A stretch of 64,000 nucleotides of DNA. Origin: Platycnemis pennipes (lineage: Eukaryota > Arthropoda > Insecta > Odonata > Platycnemididae). The stretch spans positions 73,888,645 through 73,952,644 of the forward strand of contig OW121853.1 in the NCBI GenBank assembly GCA_933228895.1, written 5' to 3'. Below, piece after piece: positions 34,836 through 47,144 of this stretch (its first letter is position 1; the number at the start of each line of letters is the position of its first letter). Under the pieces are notes generated by a model. It was not told the origin of the DNA and made no database searches. It worked only from the letters and a program-made list of their open reading frames with translations. Both the position numbers and the translations under genes were made by a program.

Positions 34836-35140
34836 GATCGGGTTGGTGTGGTAGCTAGAGTACTGGCCTCCCATCCCGAGGGTCCGTGTTCGATTCCCGG
34901 CTGCGGCAGATTTTACAGTGGTAAACTGGTCCCTACTTGAGTGCCTAGTTGAGGACATTTCAGGTTCAATATTCCGTACGTCGGATGGGGCGTTAAGTCG
35001 TGGTCCCCTTGGCGTCCGTCGTTAATAGTACGTTAAAGCCGACGCCGGGTTTCTCTCCACCCTTAGTCCGTTCCCCGAAAACTCCTACCCTTACCCAATT
35101 ACCCACCTATCCTAAATGACGCAAATTACCTCGTCTGTCG
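34836..35140 (+). repeat. tRNA-derived SINE family B, best copy
   Basis: The head GATCGGGTTGGTGTGGTAGC, then TAGAGTACTGGCCTCCCATC, carries an A box. The B box GTGTTCGATTCCCGGC is at 34886-34901. The body contains CTGGTCCCTACTTGAGTGCC, GGCGTTAAGTCGTGGTCCCC and GACGCCGGGTTTCTCTCCAC. The tail is TTACCCAATTACCCACCTAT then CCTAAATGACGCAAATTACC. Pol III-type boxes and a defined tail make this the reference copy in the window. Confidence 0.85.
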
Positions 35141-35159
35141 ACCGCCGCCCATGAACTAA

Positions 35160-35215
35160 CCCAGAAGGTCTTAAGTTCGGATCCCGGCACTGGCACGGGT
35201 GGTATATTTGCGCCT
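35160..35215 (+). repeat. Short tRNA-like B-box fragment
   Basis: AGGTCTTAAGTTCGGATCCC then GGCACTGGCACGG resembles the 3' half of a tRNA-derived SINE head directly behind the family B copy. Weak. Confidence 0.3.
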
Positions 35216-35219
35216 CTCC

Positions 35220-38200
35220 TTCACTCGATAGCGGTCCCATAGCAATACCTACGTCATCCTAATCGTTTTTCGGTCACATTTTCATGGTCCCGGGATAAAA
35301 ATAGGTCAGTGGACTCAGGGCGAAAAATTGGATTGATTGGATTTAACCGTGTGGTAGCCAATCTATTCGCGGGAAAAGGGAAGACGTAACGATTGGAACC
35401 TTTGTTGTCTTGTTGAAGTCTTTGAATCCAATGTGATTCTGGAGAAATTGCTACGCTACACTCTTTAATGTTCTGTAAAATTGGTTTTCGATGATTTACC
35501 GTCATTTTCCCCGTGGTCAATGTTTTGAAAACGATGAACTCATTTCGTTGTTCTATAGGTTAATGTAATCTTTGATAGACTTTGTTTTCCTCCCACGACC
35601 AAAATATTTCACACTAATTCCTTATAAACCTGAAATCGATTTTCCATTCACAAGATGCTTTGAAGCAGTTGCATGCGAAAAACCTCAAAAAATTAAATTT
35701 CTTATTATTCATTTTCACCGATAAGTTGAATAATAATGCCAGAGATCATTAGCGTTTACGGAATGAAACGCCACGTTCCAGATCAAATTCCCCTCACTAC
35801 TTCATCAAAGATTCCAATGACAGAGCATTCCATTTTAGAAAAATCCTCTTTCTCCTTTCCAAATTTCCAAGTCATATTTGTCACTCTATCTGCCCTCCTT
35901 CAAAATACGCGGCACACCTACCTTAAGTATTCCTACGGTTACAGTTTATGTATCCCTACTTTACAATGTTTAGCTTCAAAAGAAAACCATTAAAAACAAG
36001 AAATAATTCCGGAGAGCCAGTCAAACGGCAAGCCATTACGGGAGGCCCACTACCCCGACGAAAAGGATGGGTAGCATATAATAATTATGAAAAATAAAGA
36101 AAAAATCCTTCTTTCCTTCCTTAAGGCTCTCTTTCCCGCGGACAAACAGGAGAGAGAGAGAGAGCCAGCAGGCCCCTTTTAACCTTCAACCCATTATCAT
36201 CAGTCATTCCGAATATCCATACAATCGCCCATAATTGGTTGCGCCGCTAAACACATAATGACCACAATTGAGTTCGCGCGAAACACAATACCGGGGCATA
36301 AATTCTCCCTTCGGCGACGAGGGGGGAAATATTTCCACTTCATTAGGGGGGAAAATAGAAATCGAGTTATATAATTTCCGTCCAAGGGCTGAAGGGAAGA
36401 TGGCTGAGCTATTGGGAATCTGGGCAACGGATTCCGTTTCGTTTTTTTTTCTTTCTTTACGAATCGTGATGGCCGATGTGGGAGGAGTTCTTCGGTGTTT
36501 AGCCGGCATACCATAAGATAGATATCATTTCCTCTCGCCGTCCACTCCCATGGTTGGAAGTGTGGGAGAATTTGAGAAATTCCTAAGCCATAATGTGCCG
36601 GGAAACGTCGTTGACGAGTCTCCGAACGGTTGCCAACACTGCTCAACACACGCTTAAAATCTTCCTGATCTGCCGCAGAGCATTATCTCACGCTGCTACG
36701 TTCTGGTAACTGTTTAATTGGCAGGTGCCCCGAATGTGAACGACCAAGAGGTGAATGGTTTCATTTCCATACCACCAAACGGTATTCTCATCTTAATTTA
36801 GGGGCAGCGCCGACTTGAGTACAGCGGTGCTGCGAACTCACCAATCGCTTACGACAGTGTACGAAATTATTCGATCGTAAAAATACTAACTTCTAAAATA
36901 CCCTACCAGAACATGGTATCGCATGATTTCATCCGCCCACACGTCCCGTACCGAAGACTCCAATCATTGAAGAGACTAATGATTCAGAAAAACGTAAGAC
37001 GACAACGGAATATATGGACGGAATTTCTTTTCAACGACAAGTATTGCCTTCTGATAACAAGCGCAATTAAGTTTACGATGGTTACTTACAGGATAGAACT
37101 ATTTGGTGATATTTTTGAAGAAGGAAATCATGAAAATAACAATGTTAAAAAAAATTCTATAGAATTAAGAGAGGAAAAATAAAGGAAGAAAAGTCGAAGA
37201 GCTTCCATGATATCTACGCCTCAATCTCAGAATTAAAGTAATCAAAATGGAAAAATGCCATGCCATGAATCACTTGGAATACACGTATGCCGAGGCGATT
37301 TTTAACAATATCGACTAAATATGACCAATAAATCGACTCTTAACATTTGAAATGCTCCGAAGGCCCGAAATACTAACTGCGAGGAGTGAAGGGGAGCCGT
37401 CGTGGTGCGTCAAAAAAATTAAATTAAAAAAAAAGAGACATTCAGGAATATAAACCGCAGAAGAGGGTCCCCAACCCACTGGAGGGTTAACGATGAACTC
37501 GAGCGGAAACCACAACAATTCTCCTGAATGAATTCTATCGATTCGGTGGATATTGGAGGAAAAAAAACCCTCCGATACCTTTTCAGATCGATACCGCTTG
37601 AGTTCGTCAGGAGTAAAAAAAAAAAGGGAGCCAGAATTGGAAGCACGTTGGTGAACTCAATGGAAGAACGAGAGTGGAGCGGATTTCCTTGGATGAGAAA
37701 AAAAAGACAGCCGAAAATCCCTCACGGATCCGCGATCGCCCGGAGAAAAACAGTGACAGCCTCAACTGCGGCGAGGCGAAAGGGAAGGATCGGCAGGAAT
37801 ATTTCCTGGGGGGGGAACTCAAGTTGGACAGCGGACGAGAGAACGCACAGGAGACGGCGAGTGAAATCAATGGACCACCCAAAGAGATGGGAGTTTCCCT
37901 TCTGGCAAGAATTCAACGGCGCGTACCTTGCGTGGGAACTTACACAATCATTCTCACACACACACAAACACGCCTGGGTGAAGACCGCGAAACCGGACGG
38001 GAACCAGTCTCGACGGCTGGTGTTTGCCGAATGCACCCGGGCGGACAACGGCAAACAAACGGGAAGCACTTGATCTCCTCCTTCGACGGGGGGAAACGAA
38101 AGATCCGACGCCTCGAGGGCGGATTCAGACCTATGTTCTCACTAGGGTTGGTAGACTGGGAAAATACGAGTGCTTAAAACATTCTCTTTTTCGACTAAAC

Positions 38201-38630
38201 GAGTAATATAGCAAAACATTTCCATCATTCAATGAAAAAATTACATACTAACGCACTTTACCAGAACGATATTTTTAGGGCACGAGCAATAACAGCGGCA
38301 GAAAATGCAAAATTAAGAGCATTCGAAATTACGCGCTACGGAAGAATGAATAAGATAAAATAGAATGCATCGCGCAACTAAAGATGCGGTTCTCATGCGA
38401 GATTTAAACTAGAAAAAGAGGACGGGACAACCTTGACGACAACACTGTTTATCTATCTTACCTAGAAGGCATTTCCCTGAATTTTGAAAATATATTAAAT
38501 CGTAACTAAGGCGAAAAACATGGGTTTGCATTTAATGCAATAAAAAGCCTTTCGTAATGGCTTTGCATTTAATGTCGCCGTTACGTTTTGCGTTTCCTTG
38601 CCACTGACTGGAAAGGACATCTACTAGCCA
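35220..38630. other. No gene seen; moderately GC-rich block at 37620-38130
   Basis: No repeat family was recognised. The block 37620-38130 is GC-richer than its surroundings and open in two plus frames (181 and 167 codons) without domains. It contains a perfect match to the Gli/Ci site (37873-37881). A cluster at 36200-36520 also has frames open on both strands. Confidence 0.4.
37873..37881. promoter_or_regulatory. Candidate Gli/Cubitus interruptus binding site GACCACCCA
   Basis: GACCACCCA is the optimal consensus for Gli/Ci, the transcription factor that activates ptc in Hedgehog feedback. It lies upstream of the first resolved ptc exon in a GC-richer island. A 9-mer is expected by chance roughly once per two windows of this size on both strands, so it is only suggestive. 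One-mismatch sites occur elsewhere (for example 16141-16149 and near 48513). Confidence 0.2.
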
Positions 38631-38679
38631 ACAAGTACTCCTCTGGCCTCCCAAGCACCGAAGCGGTTACAGCCACAAA

Positions 38680-38780
38680 TAGGGACCGGTTCATCACAGG
38701 AACAAACACCAGCTGGGATTAAAACCCGGGTCCTCAAGATCGGATGCCAGTACTTCAACCCCAATCCCATACCCACCGCA
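38680..38780 (-). repeat. tRNA-derived SINE family B fragment (minus)
   Basis: GGGACCGGTTCATCACAGG, then GCTGGGATTAAAACCCGGGT and GGATGCCAGTACTTCAACC, parallel the minus copy at 32190-32270 (GGGGACAGGTTTTCCACCGG, GCTGGCAATCGAACCCGCG, GGAGGCCAGTTCTATAAAC). Confidence 0.6.
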
Positions 38781-39374
38781 AGCAGGCCACCGGATCTTCT
38801 GATTTCCTCAACCGCAGGAGATAAAAATTCCCCACCCTTTCTCCCCCAATTTCCTCCCACCCCATTGCACCATTCAGGAGGATCGAGCAGCAACCACACG
38901 AGAGGGGAACAAAAGGTCGGCCCGCTTCGCCCACCCACCGAACGCCACCGCACCCATGCAACGCAAGAAGGGCTTTCTGTCGATCCCCTCTCGTTTTTTT
39001 TACCCCACTGACCCTCCTCCACCTTTTTACGACCGCCTCCCTTGAAGAACCTACCTGACTCAGGTCCCCGGGACGTGGAAAAAAAATTCGCTCGAATTTC
39101 CCGCAGAAGTGTGGGTGATGGGTGAAGCGTTATGGAAGAAAAAAAAAAGTAGAGGGAAATTTTGGAGGTTCCTCCGGAGATTTGAGGGGGTGGGTACGCA
39201 TTTAACAGGTGTGCATCGGTTGGGGGAGGAAGGGGAAAGGTTGAGAAATGGCTATACATCTCCGCGAGGAGTTGGCAAGTGGCCTAAATAGTCATGGATC
39301 CAGGTTTGAAGGTGCTTGAATCGAATAGATTTCATCGTAACGGCTAACCTAGAGACGACACGAAAACTAACACG

Positions 39375-39432
39375 ACACCGAGCCGGGATTCGAACCAACA
39401 AATTTTGGTGGCCAGGCCGGCGCACCACGGAA
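39375..39432 (-). repeat. tRNA-like SINE head (minus)
   Basis: CCGGGATTCGAACCAACAAA (B box on minus strand) followed at tRNA spacing by GGTGGCCAGGCCGGCGCACC (A box region on minus strand). Confidence 0.55.
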
Positions 39433-41426
39433 TTTGGGGAAAATGGCTTGCACTTCTGCTAGTAAACCGGCGAAGGGCCTTACAGACATTTATAACAGAC
39501 TTTGGTCGCAAAATTACCTGAAAAAAAAACAAATTTTCAAGTAATACAGTCGATTCTACAAAAAGGAATGAAAGCATCCTATGGGTCGATGAGGTAACAG
39601 ATGAGGCATTTAAATTCAGCCAATACTGGGCTCTGCAGAAAATAACTTGCTATCAAAATAATGCTCAATTGTGTATCACATAAAAGTTTAAGGAAATTAT
39701 AGTTATAGAGAAGAGAAGAATGCATGAAAGAGAAACGTACATAAAATGACAACCAGCTCACTTTTCGCTAATTAATTTAAACCATGGATGACACGAAAGC
39801 AAGCAGACAACAAGAAGATATACAGAGACATTTTGCGTAGGAAACATGGTTTGGAGAGAATACAGTGGGTTAGTACTGCATTAAATATCGGCAGGAAACG
39901 AATAGCAGGCAGAGACTTCAAACGTTCCTGATGATGGTAAATGTCATCCCACGATTGATCACCATATAAAGCAATTAAAAGATCAAGTGCCATAATTTTA
40001 CATTTTTCTTCATGAACAAATACGGACTCGTCGGGTATGAGATTAAAAATCACAATAGAGCCTAAGTTTAGAAGAGGGCATGAATTTTGAACGTTTTCGA
40101 ACATTGGCTCAGTCAGGGAAACCAGAAGTTGAAGCAAATAAGGCGAGACTTCCCGCTTAACTAATTAAGCTACCTTTCCAAGTATTATTAGGATGTTCTA
40201 CTGCAAAACAATAAAATAACCCTAAGAAGACATAAAGATATCTGCAGAATGATGGAATATTATGCCACTGAGTCAAGAGAGGGCGGCTTCTAAATCGAAA
40301 ACGTTAGCATTACTAATAAAAACAAATCCTAATTCCAGTAACGAAAAACTGGAAAGATAACAAAGTGTAGTTTGTACATACGCAAGTATATACAAAACAA
40401 TCCACCGCAAGAGTACATATAAGCAGGGAGTAACTGAACACTAGCCATGCATGATGTACGAGTTCCTAAACAATTTTCGTGCCAGAAATTACACTACCAC
40501 TTTCAATTTTAATTCGACTAAATTCATCTTGGGGGCACAATATCAGGGACTAAAAATACGATTTTTATGGGGCAAAACCCTTCGATAAGACAAGAAATGG
40601 ACAAACACATCCATTTGTTGGGTCTCGCCCGACCGGGATTCCGATCTTGGGCGACAGAAAAATTCCTCTAAAAATCCCCTTCCCCACTCACATTAAATTA
40701 CTCGTAATTACCAATTCGTTTCGGGCCGACCTCGAAAACGCTTGCCGCACTTGCTTTTCGCTGGGGGAAGGAAACGGAGGAAGGCGCCCTCGACCAGACT
40801 CTGATAATAACATCACGAGGGAGGGCGTAATAAAGACCTACCCCCTCCTCGCTCTCCTTGCCGGTACACAACCCCCAATACCTCCCCTTTTACGAGCCAC
40901 CACCACCGCCACCAACCCCTCGCACCGACGAAAACACAAAAACACAGCCAAGCGACCAAAACCGGCAACGTCGCTCTCTCTCAGGAACTATGTTGTTCCA
41001 GGTGACGTCTTTCTCTTCTCCACACCTCCCCCGCTTCCTTCTCTCTCTTTAAGGAGGGAGAGGGAGGGGAAAGAAAGAATCCCTCCCCCCTACTTCCTCC
41101 CACCGTCCCTTTTCCTCCCTCCCCGTATATATCACGTATACCGAAGGGGAAGAGAGGGAGAGAAAGGAAGAGGAACAGAAAGAGGATAGGGGTGGGAGGC
41201 GGAACGAATGCTTCGTGAACTTGGGTGTTCGTTGAGGGGACGTAGAAGGTACGGAGGGTGAGAGAAAGAGAGGGAGAGAGAGAAATGAGAAGGAAACCGT
41301 ATCTGAAAAGTGCCGCGGTGGTGAGTCCCACAAGGAGGAAAGGCGAGAGCCGAGATGAGAACGCAAGCGCAGGAAACAATTCCGCCATCGTAACTACTAC
41401 ACAAGGATATCGAGACAAAAAAGTTA
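39433..41426. other. No supported gene; CT/GA-rich tract at 40980-41290
   Basis: 39433-40600 is AT-rich. It includes a 121-codon minus frame (39772-40137) with protein-like composition but no recognised domain. From 40980 to 41290 the sequence is a CT-rich then GA-rich low-complexity tract with frames open on both strands. Confidence 0.4.
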
Positions 41427-41455
41427 CTTTGACAAAAAGTAACTTTTTGTCAAAG
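41427..41455. repeat. 29-bp perfect palindrome
   Basis: CTTTGACAAAAAGT, central A, ACTTTTTGTCAAAG: 14-base arms with one central base. A further CTTTGTCAAAG-type half follows at about 41464-41475. It may be a hairpin-forming scar or a transposon-end relic. Confidence 0.85.
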
Positions 41456-41528
41456 ACTCAAGACTTTGTCAAAGAATCAGACTTGAAGATAAAACCGACA
41501 GAGTAAGCAGTAGTGTGTTCAACCAGGA

Positions 41529-41793
41529 GGTAGGTTTTTGATGGGGTGAGAGTAGAGCTCACCCCGTTTTAAGCCATCGGCGAGTGAAATACTCGCATTC
41601 ACGGTAAGGGGGGCCAGTTTCTTTCCCTGAACCACCCGCGATTTCCTACGAAGTTCTGACACGCAGAAAATCGAATCGCGAGGATTTTAGGCGGAGGCGT
41701 CCAGAAAGGAAAACGCCCGGGATTTGAACCCAGGACCCTCCGGTCGGTAGCTAGGCGCTCCACAACCAGGGCCACCAAGACCCCCCTCCCCTA
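41529..41793 (-). repeat. tRNA-derived SINE family A, best copy (minus)
   Basis: On the minus strand the head GGTCTTGGTGGCCCTGGTTG, then TGGAGCGCCTAGCTACCGAC, carries an A box. CCTGGGTTCAAATCCCGGGC is a good B box. The body has CAGAACTTCGTAGGAAATCG, and the tail ends with ACGGGGTGAGCTCTACTCTC. This gives the orientation for the copies at 11345, 17460 and 55112. Confidence 0.85.
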
Positions 41794-42162
41794 GAGTAAG
41801 TCCTCAATAATAAGAACAGATGTTTTAACAGAAAAAGTTACTTCACACTTTTCCGAGTATGTTGCATAGTAATGCGTTCAGGTAGATAGTATACAGCTTT
41901 CCTAGCAGCGTATATTGCCCATGAAAATGTGGCCTACACGATAACAAGGTGTCTATATTTTGTAATATTCCTCTTAAGAAGCACGCTGATTGCTTTCACG
42001 ATTGATTCTACACATTTAAATAACGTATAAATATTTTTGATCTTTCAATTTAAATTAACAGAAATAATTAGCCTCACATTAGGTTTTGCTGGAATTCTTT
42101 CGTTTAAGTAACTCATTCCCTTAACTATAATCATCAATTCACTATCTTTAAATCAGCGCGCC

Positions 42163-42240
42163 TCCTACATCTACGCGATACCCTGCAAGCCACCGCGAGG
42201 GTGTGTGGCAGGGGTTGAAGATCACCAAGCATGCACTATA
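42163..42240 (-). mobile_element. LINE 3' tail (minus)
   Basis: CTACATCTACGCGATACCC, then TGCAAGCCACCGCGAGGGTG and TGTGGCAGGGGTTGAAGATC, ACCAAGCATGCACTA is the reverse complement of the tail at 18250-18336, with high similarity. The body beyond 42240 is not recognisable. Confidence 0.8.
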
Positions 42241-42249
42241 AACTTGCAA

Positions 42250-44090
42250 ACATGCTACTATCACTCCTACCACTCCTTTCACGTAACATTCCCTTTCTTT
42301 CCCTCCTTCTCCCATGTCCACCAACAATTCTACCTTCAGATTTGGATACCCAAATTCCCGCAGCAGATAGACCTATTTCAAGTTCCACAGTATTCATTGA
42401 ACGTGAGCACGAATATTTAACCACAGGTAGTTAGAAGGCGGATCGTCCCCTTACCAGTTATAAAACTGTGCTCCCACCATCATATGGATTACGAACATCT
42501 AAACCATTTTGAGTTTGCATTCGGATGGTCCGAAATAAAACCGTGAATGAAGAAGCGAACGAAGCTTTTGACCCCGGAGAAATGAAACTAAGCACAGAAA
42601 CTCAATTATTTGGTCATAAAAGGCACGAAACAGGTCATACTAGAAAGCAACATAAGCTCGTAAATAATTACTGCCAATCATCAATCATTTTTTGTTTACT
42701 CAATGAGATCCAAGTTTTCTCTTATAAAAGGAATGGTTCAAATAAAAGTACTTTCAAAATCTTTTTCGGAATGATGATTTGACTCTAATTGTTTACGAGT
42801 TTGTTACTTCCTGATATGATCGGTTCCGTGAATTTTTTACAAAACTAATGAATGTTTATGTTAGTTTCATGTTAAAATTTTGGTCAACTTCTTCGTTCAC
42901 GACGCTCTTTCGTAAAAACGTAGCCCCCACCACCCGACTTCCATCACGCCGTGTGAGGTTTCTTTGTGAGGAAAACGAGAGAATATAACGGAAAGGGAGC
43001 GAGGCTGGACGAGGAGGTTTTGCCATAATGAGCCGGCGATGTGAATACAATACTGAATACCACATTGGAGCTTTCGCACTCACGTGACGGGGCGCGGGAA
43101 TATTCACGCGAGACGAACGGCACGACCGGTGGCGAGAGCTTCAACCATCAACCCCGCAACTGCGAGACATACAAAAAAATTAACAGACGGAGCGGACAGA
43201 CAAAACAGACGCCTGGGGAAAAAAAAGAGAGGGAAAAAAAAGAAATCGCCCTTTCGCGCGGGTGGCATTCACTTAATTTTTTTCCTCCGCCCCCAACAAC
43301 TCCTCCAGCGGGAGGCGTTAAGAGTGCGTTCGGTAGGGGGAACACTAAATTTTATTTAAAGTGGCTTTTAGTGCGGGGCTTTTTCGGACGGAAATATTCG
43401 TGGGGGGTGCAAGGCACGCTCCCCCAACCCTTTTATTGAGTCTACCCCTCGGGAGAGAGGCTGTGCAGCGTGCGGCGACGACCCCTTTTTCCACACCCCA
43501 TGCCCACCCACCCCCTCTCAATTCTTGGGTCCATTGATGCTTTGTTGGCTTAGGAGTTAGAGTCTGGGCGATAACTATTGAGTTGGCATCCCTGGGGGTC
43601 CTCCGAAGCCCACAAGTGAAGCCGTCTATCCTCCTTCGGGATAAAGCTTCGCTTCTTCCGCAACCTAAGCACTCATTTTTACACTCGACTCTCTCAAAAC
43701 GCACCCTTACACGTATCCTGTATTTCATGAAAGATATCAATTTACGCGAAATGGTCGAAAATGTCAAGGGTCAATAGGACATGAAACTTTAGAAATGATG
43801 TCCTGGTCCGGAGTGTAGTATCAATTTGAAGGTAGAAGATCAATCCCAGATAAACATTCTTATTTAAGATGGATTCTAACAGAAATTTCCTGGGTCTCTT
43901 AAAACCAGCAGTCAATTCCCTGATTTTTCTGTCAATATAGAACCCCAGCTAATTACTAGCATAATAATGAGTGATAGGCATATACCCAATATATCTGTAG
44001 TATTTATCCATATTTATATACAGAACGTAGTATTTATCCATTTCTGCTCCATTCGTCCATGGCTAATGATAAGTACGGGAGGTAGTGATA
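42250..44090. other. No gene seen
   Basis: AT-rich to 42900. 43080-43450 is GC-richer with frames on both strands. There is a GTGAGT-like donor on the minus strand at about 43084, but no matching Patched sequence precedes it. Confidence 0.4.
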
Positions 44091-44093
44091 TAC

Positions 44094-44165
44094 GCAAAAC
44101 CCTGTGAGCCACCACGAGAGTATGTGGCAGGGGATGAAGATCGCCGAACATGCACTACTGGCATG
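44094..44165 (-). mobile_element. LINE 3' tail (minus), diverged
   Basis: ACGCAAAACCCTGTGAGCC, ACCACGAGAGTATGTGGCAG and GGGATGAAGATCGCCGAACA, ATGCACTACT follow the minus tail consensus. Confidence 0.7.
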
Positions 44166-46431
44166 CAACTAATAAGTGTTCAGATATACAACATTCTCAA
44201 ACAACTCTCACTAAAATAACATTAACAAACTTTTCAAGAATGGAAAAAGGAATGATCAGTGAGAATAATATTATTTAAGAACATTAACTATTGATATCCA
44301 CAACAATTTCAAATTATCTGAGTCATCTATCACACGCATTTATTAGTGAAAAACCGCTCTATGGGCTCCAATTTTACTTATGTCATGCCCCCCCCCCCCC
44401 CCCCCCTCTCCCCCCAAAAAAATACCTAAAATGTCTGATGACCATGTTTTGGAACAATTACCGAAAAACTAAAATAATCATGCATCGGAATACCCCGACG
44501 CGATTACTATATCGTCTGCGTTTTGCAACTAGTCCTGAAAACCCCATGTTGACCGGTATCACCTTAAAAAAAGGGATTAGTGACTGTCGAAATATTTTTG
44601 GGGCATAACAACAAAATTTACCTCTTACGCTACACCCAAACTCTTCCCGTTATCAACTTCGTTTCGGCAGTTTCCAGACGGATACCAGACCAGAAGGAAA
44701 AAATTATCATTTTCTGACGGATAACGCTGCACTAAAAAGATTTAGGGCCGCCAAAAAAATTCTCCCTCACGCTTATCGCGGATTCTCCCACGACCTGGAA
44801 CGACCCCGAGGCCGCAGATAGCGGAGATGACCCTTAAACGTAAGCAGTGGGAGCGGCGGGGGCGACCTTTCCAGCAGTTCCCAAGACGAGAACCAACCCC
44901 ACCACCTACGCCCACACCCCGAGCCAAAGACCTGACCGACGAAAGGCAGGACTTCAGGGAAAGATAAAAGGATGAAACAGCCTTTATCAAAACCCTTGAG
45001 TTGACTCTTGGCGGCGAAAAGAGGGAAAGTTTCCTCGGCAAGGGGATGGAAAAAAAACGTCCGCCCCGGCATGCCAAGGAGCGACAAATGAAGGGTGGCA
45101 AGGCGTGACGCAATAAACTACGTAAATGCACCCCACCCTCAACCGTCGTCACACGCTTTTTCTCCCATGGGGATCCACCCACGCCTCATGCCCGAAAAGG
45201 CCAAATCTCTTGGGTCCCTCGCTCTTTGGAACTCCTAGGGGTTGGCGCTGAGGACTGAAAGGGCTCCCAAGGGCCGCGAGACGAAGGGGCTCGATTCTTT
45301 TCCCTCCTCCCTTGGAATTAGAACGCGGTGCGGGAGACATGGGGGACAACGTTTAGCGAGTCAAAGGTTATAAAACAGGGTTGCCAACCGAGGACGAAAA
45401 GCCAATCATACACGAGGAAATAAGCGTACAGTTAGCTTCGGTTGCAAATTACACAATTAAACCATCTACAAACTCAAAACGCACTGGAAATTTGTACGGC
45501 TATTTTTCCGACACATTGAAACAGAAACCAAATACAATTAGCCTGGGACATTTGCATTAGACATTGTAAAAAACAACGAAGTTTAAGTTAAGTTTAAAAA
45601 TACAGACAATTTAATTACTCTCAAAATACACCACTTCATAAGCACCGTATCGTTCCTGTGACAACGATCCCTCCCCGAAAACAAGCCCTTTTAAATGAAG
45701 CTACTTTTTTACGAATGAAGCTCCATTAAAAGTAATGTTCAGACTATTGCCCCAGCTAATGACAAAAAAGAAGATTAATCATCACCTATTAAAAGTTCCT
45801 CGCTCGCTTCATCCGTCATGTTCAATTCTAGACAGTTCCCACCTGCTGGGATAGAAAACTATGAATTACCAATCAAACAATTTCTGGTCTTGACGGAAAA
45901 AAACTATCGCCTCCAAGGCAATGGTCGGATCTATTCCTCCTTGACGGCGAGGAGGTCAAAGGAGAGACGGGCACAGATGCAAAAGGGGACAGACAGCGGG
46001 CCGAGAGTCAAAAGAGGGAGGGAATCACGGCCTGTGTGGGGGTGAGAAAGAGGATTCCGGAGCAAATGGGAAGGAAACTCTTTGAATGGGGGTGCGGAGG
46101 GAAACACATGGCCCCCACTCGATCCGACTCAACCCCGAAAGGAAGAGCGTGAGTGTGGTGCGTACGTGTGTGAGAGAAAAAGTGACGACAGTCAATTAGA
46201 AGATAGAGCGCCTTTTGCGCCCTCCGTCAACCCCTTCCGCTCGGCTGTGCGATTAAGATCACCCGGGCGAAAGAAATAGCACCCGCGCGTGGGGGCCGTC
46301 CGCCGATGAGACGGGAAAGATCGCTCGAGACCCATGCACCAACGAACACGATTGCAAGCGCACACGACAAGCCGACAACATCATCACAAATCGATCTCGG
46401 TTCCCAAATCCTGAAAAAAAAATACTATTCC
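44166..46431. other. No gene seen; C-run near 44388
   Basis: AT-rich DNA with a run of about 20 C at 44388-44407, and a GC-richer block at 44740-45340 with frames on both strands. No repeat family was recognised. Confidence 0.4.
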
Positions 46432-46964
46432 AATGGGGGCGTTTACTCGGAACCGAAATCGCAATTTTTTTGCACGAAATGTTAGATTGAAACGAAAAAA
46501 GAATTTTAGTGAAAAAATTAATCTTCTAACCACAACCATTCACTCATAAATCAAAAATTAAAATAAGCAAAAGGTGACGCCCACTGAAAAAGCTGCTGTG
46601 ATAACATTGACGTCATTTGCCTCCCGTCCTTGACTGCTCTTATGAGAAGGGAAGGGAGTGGAGGGGGATTCTCGGAAGGTCTGCTCGCACAGATCCTGTC
46701 GCAATCGCTCCCATTGGGAGAGCCAGCTGTGTCCCCCCCTTTGCGATAAGGCGAAGTAGCTTCGCGGTCTCAGTTGTGATTGAACGAAGTCGATATACGT
46801 CAGAGGTTGCACCACACCCACTTTTCCGAAAGGGTTAAAAACGTCAGTTTTTCGCCGCTTATTTCTCAAGAAATAATTGACGCATTAAAAAACGGAAAAA
46901 TACGGGTCTTTTTATTTTACAAACTATCATATTCGGCAATAAAAAATATGGTAAAAGACCCCAT
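46432..46964. mobile_element. Inverted-terminal-repeat element, copy 2 (533 bp)
   Basis: Same orientation and content as 18696-19236, with ends ATGGGGGCGTTTACTC and AAAAGACCCCAT. Differences are scattered substitutions and small length changes (for example the C run is shorter near 46732). Shared internal blocks include CGAAATCGCAATTTT, TTTTCCGAAAGGGT and AAAAACGGAAAAATACGGGT. Confidence 0.8.
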
Positions 46965-47144
46965 TCTCAAACCTAACACACAAAATATTTCGTTTAATGG
47001 CCACAAAGGGTGAAGAGCCCGGTATGTTGATACATGATCAGTGCATGCAGTTTGCACCTGCCACACAATCATTATTAAATACTCTCCCAAATCTGGTAGA
47101 ATAGCGAAAATATATTGCAGTTGCTGTTGAGTGAAACGAACGAG

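Noticed and set aside
38624..39259. 211-codon minus frame
   Set aside because: It overlaps a SINE fragment at one end and GC-rich filler; the translation has no family.
39772..40137. 121-codon minus frame with balanced composition
   Set aside because: No domain recognised, no good acceptor just upstream, AT-rich surroundings; kept only as a remark in the interval entry.
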